From an uncultured Bacteroides sp. (GTDB lineage Bacteria; Bacteroidota; Bacteroidia; Bacteroidales; Bacteroidaceae), in contig CAUEFX010000001.1 in assembly GCA_958477465.1 (NCBI GenBank), positions 137,081 through 201,080 of the forward strand: a stretch of DNA of 64,000 nucleotides, given 5' to 3'. This document shows positions 35,552 through 43,989 of this stretch, one piece after another (positions within the stretch are counted from its first letter, which is position 1; each line of letters starts with the position of its first letter). Below the pieces are notes generated by a model, which did no database searches, was not told the DNA's origin, and worked only from the letters and a program-made list of their open reading frames with translations. Made by a program: the position numbers and the translations under genes.

Positions 35552-37558
35552 TTACTTTTTCTTCTCTAAAAGAACCCATTTACACTGGTCCGTCAGCTCG
35601 ATAGTACCTTTTTTTCCGGATGTTTCGATCCGGTTTTCTCCTTTTTGGAGTGATATGTTTTTCCAGATAAGGATATTATCTTCTCTGGCGGGATTTCCAC
35701 AATCTTGTCCGTTCACTTTTAGGTAAACCTCATCACAGTTAGAATAAATTTTGATATCTGTGGTGGGTTCTCTTCTGGCAATGTCTCTTTTGCCGGTGAT
35801 GTGTAGAACCGGCGACTCTGACCATGCCGACTGATAAAAGTAGAAAGCATCTTTTTTGACCTTTCTGTCATAAGTAACCAACCCTTTGTCATTTAGTCCC
35901 AATATATCTCCTTCGTTTCTGGAGGCACTTGCAAAGTCGAACATGTTCCAGACAAAAGACCCCCATACGAAATCACTGCTACTTATTCCCTGGTAATTCT
36001 GTTCGTGAACGATGGCCTGCCACTCTTCCGGATGAAAGATTCCGTCTGTTTTGGGGGCTGATTGAACGTCCTGTTGGTGATGCCAGATATTGGCTCCTGC
36101 ACCATATTCACTGACGCAGATACCCTTACTTCCTACCAGACGGTTCCAGTGGGCCACGGACGACTTCATGATGGAGGGCTGTGCCCAGTACCACCCCGGG
36201 TAAGTATTGTAAGCCATGATATCTGTAACTACATTTTCCGGTCGGTTTTCTATATTGGCGGCGGCAACCGTCAAACGTCCCGGATCTTCTTTATGGGCTA
36301 CTTCATTCAGCTCCTGTATCAGTCCTTTAACATCTCCTTCGCACAGCTCATTGAACAAACTCCAACAGAAGATGGAGGGATGATTAAAGTTCTGCCGAAT
36401 TAACTCGGTTAATTGTAGTTTTATATTTTCGGTGAAAGCAGGGGTAGGAGATGCCTTACCTATAAGAGGAATCTCTGCCCATACCAGCATTCCTTCCCGG
36501 TCGCATAACGAATAGAAATAGTCGGAATGTGGGTAGTGGGCCAACCTTATTCCGTTGGCTCCTATCTCTTTGATCAGTTCCATGTCTTCATTATGTTCCT
36601 TGTTTGTTATTGCCCATCCTTTTTCGGCCCGGTCTTGGTGTCTGTTTACACCTTTTATTTTATAGGGATTACCGTTTAGGAAGAAGCCTTTTTGGGCATC
36701 AACGGAATAGTATCTTAATCCGGTGTACTGGGATAAGGTGTCTACTACGGTATTTCCTTTCATTACTTCTATGAAAACACGATACAGATGAGGAGATTTT
36801 TTACCGTCCCACAAAACTGGTTGTTTTATGTTGAGTTTGTTGACAAACTCAACGGTCTCGTCTTTTCCGGATGATTTTCGGGTGATACTGTTACCTACGA
36901 GTTTTCCTTCCGCATTGAATACACTGGTTTTTACAGATAAATCTTTTTCTGCCTTGTTGCTGTTCACTTTGGTTACGACAGATAGTTCTGCCTGCTTGGC
37001 ATCTACTTTATTTTGATGTATATAAACTCCCGAAGAAGCATAATCTAATGGAGTGACGCATGTTTTGGGCAGTAGAAGTAGAGATACCGGTCGGTAGATA
37101 CCGCCGAAAACAGTAAAATCACCGGATAAGGGAGCAATGTCATTGTCTAAACGGTTGGAGACCTTTACCTCTATAAGGTTGTCTCCCTTTTTTATTGAAG
37201 AGGTTATCTCGAAACAGAAAGCATTGAACGAACCTTTATGGTTACCCACCGGAATACCGTTTACAAAGACATCTGCTACTTGGCTGACTGCCTCAAAACG
37301 TAGGAAAGCACGGTGTTTCAACATCTCCGACGATATGTTCAGATGATAGCGGTATTCGCCCGTTCCCCGATAGTAGCCGGGAGTCTGGCCGTCTGTTGCA
37401 TTCCATGTATGCGGAACTGTTACTCTCTCCCACGTTAAATTATTTTCGTCTTTGTCCGAATGGAATTCCCATACTTGATCCAATAGATGTCTTTGGCGCA
37501 GTTGGGCGGAAGATTGTAAAAAAGGGAATAAACATAAAGCGATAATAATAAACTTCAT
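35552..37558 (-). CDS. GH2 beta-galactosidase-type enzyme
   Basis: 668 residues from the ATG at 37558 (signal KFIIIALCLFPFLQSSAQ); an ATG four codons earlier is possible. With numbering from that earlier ATG: sugar-binding domain (YRGTGEYRYHLNI, VADVFVNGIPVG), immunoglobulin-like domain, TIM barrel with acid/base Glu408 in SLFNELCEG and nucleophile Glu488 in VSEYGAGA, then a short DUF4982-like C-terminal module (VYLKVNGQDCGNP). Both catalytic Glu residues are present, unlike in the GH2 protein at 28075. At under 700 residues it is a compact GH2. Retaining beta-galactosidase is the likeliest activity, beta-glucuronidase or mannosidase less so. First gene of a leftward operon with GH92, divergent from the second HTCS. 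Confidence 0.9.
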   Translation of the reverse strand: MKFIIIALCLFPFLQSSAQLRQRHLLDQVWEFHSDKDENNLTWERVTVPHTWNATDGQTPGYYRGTGEYRYHLNISSEMLKHRAFLRFEAVSQVADVFVNGIPVGNHKGSFNAFCFEITSSIKKGDNLIEVKVSNRLDNDIAPLSGDFTVFGGIYRPVSLLLLPKTCVTPLDYASSGVYIHQNKVDAKQAELSVVTKVNSNKAEKDLSVKTSVFNAEGKLVGNSITRKSSGKDETVEFVNKLNIKQPVLWDGKKSPHLYRVFIEVMKGNTVVDTLSQYTGLRYYSVDAQKGFFLNGNPYKIKGVNRHQDRAEKGWAITNKEHNEDMELIKEIGANGIRLAHYPHSDYFYSLCDREGMLVWAEIPLIGKASPTPAFTENIKLQLTELIRQNFNHPSIFCWSLFNELCEGDVKGLIQELNEVAHKEDPGRLTVAAANIENRPENVVTDIMAYNTYPGWYWAQPSIMKSSVAHWNRLVGSKGICVSEYGAGANIWHHQQDVQSAPKTDGIFHPEEWQAIVHEQNYQGISSSDFVWGSFVWNMFDFASASRNEGDILGLNDKGLVTYDRKVKKDAFYFYQSAWSESPVLHITGKRDIARREPTTDIKIYSNCDEVYLKVNGQDCGNPAREDNILIWKNISLQKGENRIETSGKKGTIELTDQCKWVLLEKKK

Positions 37559-37614
37559 TCGTATGTACATGAGCGTATAAAATTAGAATAACAATATTAA
37601 TAAGGATGATATGG

Positions 37615-37622
37615 CAAATTTA
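37615..37622 (-). promoter_or_regulatory. Possible -7 box (TAAATTTG) for the GH2-GH92 operon
   Basis: On the minus strand this reads TAAATTTG, an exact TAnnTTTG match about 57 bases before the ATG at 37558. No clear -33 element is present. Confidence 0.35.
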
Positions 37623-37762
37623 GTGTAGAAAATCTTGATTTTATAGTAATAAAGCATTCATATTATAGCAAATATGTCTTATTTTGTCTGAAACTTAATG
37701 GCGAAAAACGGTTTGAGACATATATCGCACTTTTTGAGCAACCGGAGTTTTTTATATTTACT

Positions 37763-37794
37763 ATTGGGCATGATACTAATTAATCGTATTTTTG
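37763..37794 (+). promoter_or_regulatory. Promoter of the second HTCS gene (-33 ATTG-like, -7 TATTTTTG)
   Basis: TATTTTTG at 37787-37794 matches the -7 consensus. A TTG at 37764-37766 lies 20 bases upstream, the expected spacing for the -33 element. The start of transcription would fall about 25 bases before the ATG at 37826. Confidence 0.55.
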
Positions 37795-37825
37795 TACCAT
37801 CTAAAAATCTAAATAATTTCTATGT

Positions 37826-40800
37826 ATGAAAAATGCAACTCGTCTGAATCTTTATAAGAGTCATTTGTTGCTTCTTCTGTCGTTATGGGTTATCGGGCTT
37901 TCGGCACAGGATATATCGTTCAGTTATTTATCTACGGAGGATGGTCTTTCGCAGTTTACGGCTTACTGTCTGTATAAAGATGAACTTGGCAGGATATGGA
38001 TAGGTACGCGCGATGGACTGAATGTATATAACGGCAATGGAATACAGAGTTATAAACCGGAGCGGGGAAATGAGTATTCTATTTTAGGAAAAGATGTCAG
38101 GAAGATCTGTGGTGATAATAAGGGGCATTTATATATACAGACAATAGAAGGAATCTGTACCTTCGATATGCATTCCGAAACGTTTAAAACAATTCAGGAG
38201 GGATCGGGCTATTCGATTACCTATAGCTCCGATACGTTATTGATAGGTGGCTATAACTCTGTTTATTATTACGATGCTCTGAATCGGGAGGTGAAACCTT
38301 ACTGCTCCTTAGAAGGAGACATGCAGATTTCTTGTATGCTGAAAGACCGGAACGGACGGTTGTGGCTTGGCACCCGGGATAAAGGGTTGTATTGCCTGAA
38401 GAAAGGACTGATGAAACAGTGCAGTACATTGCCTCAATGCAATGTCTTTAATCTTTATCAGGATTCTGCCGGTGATATTTGGGTATGTACTTGGGAAGAC
38501 GGACTTTTTCATATATCTGATAATGAAACGGTACATTATACGGATAAAGGAATGGATAAGGCACGCTGCATATTATCCAACTCCGTGCGGGACTGCTGTG
38601 AAGACAATCAGGGAAATCTATGGATTGCAACGTTCAATGGGTTGGATAAGTTTGATAAGAAGAAAAATGAGTTTGTATATTATACCTCTACGGATATACC
38701 GGGTAGTTTGAGCAATGCTTCTGTCTATTGTATTATTAAAGATCATCAGGGAACTCTCTGGGTAGGCACTTATTTCGGCGGGGTGAACTACTTTAATCCC
38801 GAATATGAGATTTATACCCATTATCGTCCCGGATTGCACGAGAACGAGGGACTCAGCTTTCCGGTGATCGGCTGCTTTGCAGAAGACAAGAGAGGCAATT
38901 TATGGATTGCTACCGAAGGAGGCGGACTGGATTTTTATGATCGTACCAACAAACGTTTCAAGTGGTATAAGCATAAGGAGGGTGGCAGCTCCCTCTCGCA
39001 TAATAACATTAAAGCGTTGTATTATGACGAAAAACGGGAAGCTCTTTGGATCGGTACTCATCAGGAAGGGGTCAATAAACTGGACTTGAAAACAGACAGG
39101 ATTACAACCTATAAACTTCCTGATATGGACGGAAGGCAATCGTCCAATGTGATACTGGACATTATTCCCTATAAAGATGAGCTGTTGTTGGCTTCTTATG
39201 ACGGTGTCTTTCAATTCAATCCTGAAACGGGAAAATTTACTTTGTTATTGAATCTATTTTCCCATTATCTGAAAATAGATTCGGAGGGCTTGTTATGGAT
39301 TGGGGTAGAGGGACATGGTGTGTATGCTTACCACTTTGATACCAAGGAACTGGTGAATTACAGATATGATCCGGAGAAGGCAAATTGTTTAAGCGATAAT
39401 ATGATCACCTGTATTGTAGAAGACCGTCATCGCAATCTGTGGTTCTCAACGATCAGTTCCGGCATTGATGTCTATTATCGGGAGACGGGTAAGTTTGAGA
39501 ACTTCAATTCTAAGAAGAACGGTTTAGGCAGCGATTGTATCTATGCTGTAACAGAGTCCTTAAACGGCAAACTGCTATTGACCACCAATCAGGGATTCAC
39601 ACTTTTTGATTATTATACGAAGCTGTTTTACAATTATGACAATGAGAACGGGTTCCCTTTTACAACGCTGAATGAGAACTCTTTATATCAATGTAAAGAT
39701 GGAGAAATATTTTTGGGCGGTATCAAAGGAATGGTCTCATTCTATGAGAAGAGTCTCAATATCCCTCCCAAACCTTATGATATTTTTCCGGTGCGGCTTT
39801 GGGTGAATGGCGAAGAGGTCGGCATTAATGACAAAACAGGTATTCTGAAATCTTCTTTCTATGACACCTCCGCTATTACGCTGAAGAGTGATCATTCCGT
39901 TTTGAATCTGGAGTTTGCCGTTTCCAATTATATCGCCGCCAATCAGCATGAGTTTGTATATCGGCTGGAAGGATTCTCTAATGGATGGACGAAGATATAC
40001 AAGCAACGTACCATAACCTATACCAATCTGTCGCCGGGTGACTATACCCTGATTGTGAAGCCGGCGGGAATTAATAATGTGTACCAACCGGAATATCGTC
40101 TTGACATAACCGTTCTTCCTCCGTTTTACAAGACAATCTGGGCTTATCTCATCTATGCTGTCATTACGATGAGCCTTCTTTATTATATCGTGAGAACCTA
40201 TCATGGAAGAATAAAATTGCAGGAATCTCTTAAATACGAGAAACAACACATCCGGGATGTAGAGGAGCTGAACCAGTCTAAGCTTCGCTTCTTTACCAAT
40301 ATCTCCCATGAGTTTCGTACTCCGTTGACGGTTATTGTGGGGCAGATTGAAATGTTGCTGCAGGTACAGTCGTTTCCACCGGCAATCTACAACAAACTTC
40401 TGAATGTTTATAAGAACGGACTCCAGTTGCGGGAATTAATCAGCGAATTGCTCGATTTTCGGAAACAGGAGCAGGGACACATGAAGATAAAGGTGAGCAG
40501 GCATAATCTGGTCGACTTCTTATACGAAAACTACCTGCTTTATGTAGAATATGCATCTACCCGGCATATCAGATTCAGTTTCAATAAGGAACAGGAACAG
40601 TTGGAGGTTTGGTATGACTCACGCCAGATGCAGAAAGTCATTAATAATTTGCTGTCAAATGCTTTTAAATATACTCCGGAGAAAGGGAGTATCTCCATCC
40701 ATGTCTGCCGGAAGGGAGAAGAGGCTGTTATTGAAGTGTCGGACAGTGGTAAAGGAATTAAACCGGAAGAAGCCGGGAAGATTTTTGAACGTTTCTATCA

Positions 40801-41869
40801 GACCGGTAATGATCCGGAAAGTACTCAGGGAACAGGTATCGGGTTGGCTTTGAGCAAAGGTATTGTGGAGTTACATCAAGGACGGATTGGGGTCAGCAGT
40901 AATCAGGGTGGCGGGGCTACGTTTACTATTGCGTTAAAGTTAGGAAATGCCCATTTCACCGCGGAACAGATAGAGACAGAGGAGCCGAAAGAAGAGGAAG
41001 CGGCAGTCGTTGCCGAACCGAAATTCATGGATGAGCAGCAGGTGCTGGACGATACGGTGAAAGAGCGTATCAAAGGAGCGAAGGTGCTGATTGTGGAAGA
41101 CAATGACTCTTTAAGGGATATGTTGGCGGGGCTGTTTGAGCCTTATTATGAGATAATAACCGCTGCGGATGGAGAGGAAGGATTGAAAGAGGCTCGTGAT
41201 AGGATGCCTGATCTTATTATTAGCGACGTGGTTATGCCTAAAATGACCGGTATTGAACTCTGTAAGCAGATAAAACAGGATTTCGAAACATGTCATATTC
41301 CGGTCGTTCTTTTGACGGCACGTACTGCGATAGAGCATACCATCGAAGGATTGCGTATTGGTGCGGACGATTATATCACGAAGCCTTTTAATGTGAATCT
41401 GCTTATTTCCAGGTGCAATAATCTCGTGAACAGCCGTATCGTATTGCAGGAGAAGTTTAGTAAACAGCCGCAGACCCGTGTCCAGATGTTGGCAACCAAT
41501 CCGATGGATAAAGATCTGTTGGACCGTACGGTCGCCATCATTGAAAAGAATATGGATAATGCAGAGTTTAGTCTGAATGATGTGATCCGCGAGCTATGTA
41601 TATCCCGTACCAACTTCTTCTCTAAGATGAAAGCCATTACCGGACAGACTCCGAACGATTTCATTTTGACAATCCGTTTGAAAAAGGCTGCTTATCTTCT
41701 GAAGAACGAATTGTTCCTGTCTATAGCTGAGGTGGCAGACCGGACCGGCTTTAGTTCGCCGCGCTATTTCAGCCGTTGCTTTAAGGAGGTATATGGCATC
41801 AGTCCATTGTTCTATCGTACGGGCAATAAGGACAAGGATGTGGAAGAGGAAACTGAAACTGATGAGTAA
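37826..41869 (+). CDS. Hybrid two-component system sensor/regulator (HTCS) of the SusC/D locus
   Basis: 1347 residues. The signal or anchor (SHLLLLLSLWVIGLSAQ) is followed by a periplasmic sensor of Reg_prop blades (DELGRIWIGTRDGL, NGRLWLGTRDKGL, GTLWVGTYFGGV, LWIGTHQEGV) and a Y_Y_Y domain (FVYRLEGFSNGW, GDYTLIVKPAG). One membrane segment lies near residue 775 (IWAYLIYAVITMSLLYYIV). The cytoplasmic part has HisKA with His828 (NISHEFRTPLT), HATPase (NLLSNAFKYTPEKG, GTGIGLALSKGI), a receiver with Asp1134 (IISDVVMPKMTG) and an AraC HTH (ISRTNFFSKMKAITG, GFSSPRYFSRCFKEVYG). It most likely activates the downstream SusC/D operon through the repeated sites at 42021-42127. A terminator follows, so it is transcribed apart from the genes it controls. 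Confidence 0.95.
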   Translation: MKNATRLNLYKSHLLLLLSLWVIGLSAQDISFSYLSTEDGLSQFTAYCLYKDELGRIWIGTRDGLNVYNGNGIQSYKPERGNEYSILGKDVRKICGDNKGHLYIQTIEGICTFDMHSETFKTIQEGSGYSITYSSDTLLIGGYNSVYYYDALNREVKPYCSLEGDMQISCMLKDRNGRLWLGTRDKGLYCLKKGLMKQCSTLPQCNVFNLYQDSAGDIWVCTWEDGLFHISDNETVHYTDKGMDKARCILSNSVRDCCEDNQGNLWIATFNGLDKFDKKKNEFVYYTSTDIPGSLSNASVYCIIKDHQGTLWVGTYFGGVNYFNPEYEIYTHYRPGLHENEGLSFPVIGCFAEDKRGNLWIATEGGGLDFYDRTNKRFKWYKHKEGGSSLSHNNIKALYYDEKREALWIGTHQEGVNKLDLKTDRITTYKLPDMDGRQSSNVILDIIPYKDELLLASYDGVFQFNPETGKFTLLLNLFSHYLKIDSEGLLWIGVEGHGVYAYHFDTKELVNYRYDPEKANCLSDNMITCIVEDRHRNLWFSTISSGIDVYYRETGKFENFNSKKNGLGSDCIYAVTESLNGKLLLTTNQGFTLFDYYTKLFYNYDNENGFPFTTLNENSLYQCKDGEIFLGGIKGMVSFYEKSLNIPPKPYDIFPVRLWVNGEEVGINDKTGILKSSFYDTSAITLKSDHSVLNLEFAVSNYIAANQHEFVYRLEGFSNGWTKIYKQRTITYTNLSPGDYTLIVKPAGINNVYQPEYRLDITVLPPFYKTIWAYLIYAVITMSLLYYIVRTYHGRIKLQESLKYEKQHIRDVEELNQSKLRFFTNISHEFRTPLTVIVGQIEMLLQVQSFPPAIYNKLLNVYKNGLQLRELISELLDFRKQEQGHMKIKVSRHNLVDFLYENYLLYVEYASTRHIRFSFNKEQEQLEVWYDSRQMQKVINNLLSNAFKYTPEKGSISIHVCRKGEEAVIEVSDSGKGIKPEEAGKIFERFYQTGNDPESTQGTGIGLALSKGIVELHQGRIGVSSNQGGGATFTIALKLGNAHFTAEQIETEEPKEEEAAVVAEPKFMDEQQVLDDTVKERIKGAKVLIVEDNDSLRDMLAGLFEPYYEIITAADGEEGLKEARDRMPDLIISDVVMPKMTGIELCKQIKQDFETCHIPVVLLTARTAIEHTIEGLRIGADDYITKPFNVNLLISRCNNLVNSRIVLQEKFSKQPQTRVQMLATNPMDKDLLDRTVAIIEKNMDNAEFSLNDVIRELCISRTNFFSKMKAITGQTPNDFILTIRLKKAAYLLKNELFLSIAEVADRTGFSSPRYFSRCFKEVYGISPLFYRTGNKDKDVEEETETDE

Positions 41870-41946
41870 GGAGTCGCTCATCGGTATATAAGTCTATTGG
41901 GGATGATATATGATGCCCTGTTTTGCATCAGATGAGTTATTTTATT

Positions 41947-41995
41947 AAAACGATGAGAGATAGCATGAGTTCATGTTTACCTCTCATCGTTTTTG
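41947..41995 (+). terminator. Terminator after the second HTCS gene
   Basis: AAAACGATGAGAG and CTCTCATCGTTTT form a perfect 13-pair stem ending in a T-run. It separates the regulator from the SusC/D operon. Confidence 0.85.
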
Positions 41996-42000
41996 TATTA

Positions 42001-42127
42001 CTGTGTGTCTGTCGATGGAAGTGCACATTGCGTACAATCAGGTGCACATTGCGTACAGAATAATGCTTGTGTGCTGTGTGTCTGTGAATTGTACCCGATG
42101 TGTCTCCTTAAAGTACGCAAAGTGCAT
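42001..42127 (+). promoter_or_regulatory. Operator-like repeats upstream of the SusC/D operon
   Basis: GTGCACATTGCGTACA occurs twice as an exact direct repeat (42021-42036 and 42042-42057), 21 bases apart, so both copies lie on the same face of the helix. An inverted, imperfect third copy (AGTACGCAAAGTGCAT, 13 of 16 positions) lies at 42112-42127, 21 bases before the putative -7 box. A second exact repeat, CTGTGTGTCTGT, occurs at 42001-42012 and 42074-42085. Direct repeats with two-turn spacing suit an AraC-type HTCS dimer. Confidence 0.65.
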
Positions 42128-42148
42128 CCTCCTTTTTCGTATTTATTT

Positions 42149-42156
42149 CACTTTTG
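42149..42156 (+). promoter_or_regulatory. Putative -7 box (CACTTTTG) of the SusC/D operon
   Basis: One mismatch from TAnnTTTG. No -33 TTTG lies at the normal distance; the inverted operator copy occupies that place, as expected for an activator-dependent promoter. Transcription would start about 40 bases before the ATG at 42205. Confidence 0.4.
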
Positions 42157-42204
42157 TTGCATCAAAGAACCGATGTAAAACTAATCAATTTTAAAATTTG
42201 TAGT

Positions 42205-43971
42205 ATGAAAAAGACATTATTCTCCGCAATGTGTGCTTTGTTCCTCTGCTCAGGCATGAGTGCGAAGGTTATCTATGTAACAACTGATGGTAATGACAAC
42301 AATGCCGGAACTTCCTGGGAGACGGCAGTGAAAGATTTGAATGTAGCAATCGGTAAAGCCGATAAAGGTGATGATATTTATATTGCTGCAGGTACCTACA
42401 CTTTTAATGCATCTATTATGATGAAAAATGGAGTGAGTTTCTATGGCGGATTTGCCAAAGGAGAAACCTCTGTCGATGCACGTCAGCGTCCTAACCCTCA
42501 AACAGAACCCTGGAATTTTACGAATGAAACGATTTTTACCGGCGAGAGTGAAAACCGTTTGATGGAACGTGAAGATAAAAGTTCTCTTTGGGATATGGTG
42601 TATGTAGATGGAATTACTTTTAATAATTATAAGGTAACTAAGGACTGGCGTTTCTTGTATTTTAGAAATTCTGTCACTTTCCAGAATAATAAGGTGATTA
42701 ATTGTGCAGCTAATGCTACTCTTGTTTATGGTGAAGAGAATTTCATCGTACGTGATTGCTATTTTGCGAATAACAGCAATTTGGGTGATTTGACGAAAAC
42801 TAATACTGTAATCTATTTTTGTGGTTATGCTGTAGGCAGTTTGCCAAATCGTATGGAGAACTGTGTCTTTGAGGCTAACAAAATGCAATCTTTTGGACTC
42901 TATAATTATAACGGCGGACCAAAGAATCCAGGGGATGAAGTAGTAGTCACTAATTGCTCTTTTAAAAATAATACTGGCAAATGTATTGGAATTGCCTATG
43001 AATGGTCGGAAGGTACGATGGCGATTACCGATTGTCTGTTTGAAGGAAATGCTACCACCGTCTCTGGTACTGTACTCTCCGGAAAATCAAATGTACAGGT
43101 GAATTTTGTCAACAACATTATTCGTAATAATCAAAACACAACAGAAAGTACAGACGAATGGAGAAGTGCCCTTATTACAACGGTTGCCAATATGGTACTT
43201 GCTAATAATCTGATAGTGAATAATACGGGTAACCGTTTATTGATGGACATTCAGGGAGGTACCCAGTTGAATAATACCATCGCCAACAATAAAGGTACTT
43301 TGTATATTGATGGTGCCGGCAGTCCTTTTTGGTATAATAATATTGTAGCAAACAATGAAGCGAGCAGAGAAAAAGCGGTGGAGGTTACAGCCAATAACGA
43401 ACTGTGCTGGATAGAATACAGTGCTTTCGATACTGAGGTTGATTTTAAAGAAGCCACAAACAGTAATAACGTAGTAGATGCCGCTCCATTCGTAAATCCG
43501 GCTTCGTTCAAAGGGGCTGCTGCAGATGCCACTCAGAAAGAAGAATCTGCGAAGGCTGATTATTCTCTGAAAGAGACTTCATTAGCTATAAATTCCGGTA
43601 CTACTGAGTTTGAGTATAATTGTGAATTGAAAGATGACTGGGTTGAAAAATTCATGAAGAAAGACATTGCCGGAAATGACCGCATGGCAGATGGCAAAAT
43701 AAATATGGGAGCTTATCAGGGTGCGGCACTTACCGGTGTATATTCAGGTAAAGTGGATAACGGAACCTCTGTGGTAGCTTATGGGAATCAGCTGGTAGTA
43801 ACTTCTGATGAAAATTCATTGGTAGAGGTGTACTCTATTGTAGGTGAAATGGTACTCAGTGTGCCGGTTGTTGCCGGTGATAGCACTGTAAATATATCCG
43901 GCCGTGGCTTCTATCTGGTGAAAGTCAGCAACGTGAACGGCTCGAAGACATTTAAAGTTCTGGTGAAATAA
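42205..43971 (+). CDS. Secreted right-handed beta-helix protein with Por-type tail, first gene of the PUL
   Basis: 588 residues from the ATG at 42205 (signal KKTLFSAMCALFLCSGMSA); the frame extends upstream without a signal. It opens with IYVTTDGNDNNAGTSWETAV and DIYIAAGTYTF, the usual start of DUF1565/pectate-lyase-like parallel beta-helices. About twelve Asn-rich coils follow (VTFQNNKVINCAAN, FIVRDCYFANNSN, VVVTNCSFKNNTG, MVLANNLIVNNTG, LNNTIANNKG). After AGNDRMADGKINMGAYQG comes a C-terminal sorting-like tail (LVEVYSIVGEMVL, GRGFYLVKVS). Known polysaccharide lyases and glycosidases use this fold, but no catalytic motif could be assigned; it may bind glycan. It precedes SusC by 18 bases and lies directly behind the operator, so it should be strongly induced. 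Confidence 0.75.
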   Translation: MKKTLFSAMCALFLCSGMSAKVIYVTTDGNDNNAGTSWETAVKDLNVAIGKADKGDDIYIAAGTYTFNASIMMKNGVSFYGGFAKGETSVDARQRPNPQTEPWNFTNETIFTGESENRLMEREDKSSLWDMVYVDGITFNNYKVTKDWRFLYFRNSVTFQNNKVINCAANATLVYGEENFIVRDCYFANNSNLGDLTKTNTVIYFCGYAVGSLPNRMENCVFEANKMQSFGLYNYNGGPKNPGDEVVVTNCSFKNNTGKCIGIAYEWSEGTMAITDCLFEGNATTVSGTVLSGKSNVQVNFVNNIIRNNQNTTESTDEWRSALITTVANMVLANNLIVNNTGNRLLMDIQGGTQLNNTIANNKGTLYIDGAGSPFWYNNIVANNEASREKAVEVTANNELCWIEYSAFDTEVDFKEATNSNNVVDAAPFVNPASFKGAAADATQKEESAKADYSLKETSLAINSGTTEFEYNCELKDDWVEKFMKKDIAGNDRMADGKINMGAYQGAALTGVYSGKVDNGTSVVAYGNQLVVTSDENSLVEVYSIVGEMVLSVPVVAGDSTVNISGRGFYLVKVSNVNGSKTFKVLVK

Positions 43972-43989
43972 CTTTAGAAATAGAATAGC

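Noticed and set aside
41973..42194. Open frames of 61 and 73 codons between the HTCS and the beta-helix gene
   Set aside because: They run through the operator repeats, giving cysteine-rich nonsense in two frames at once.
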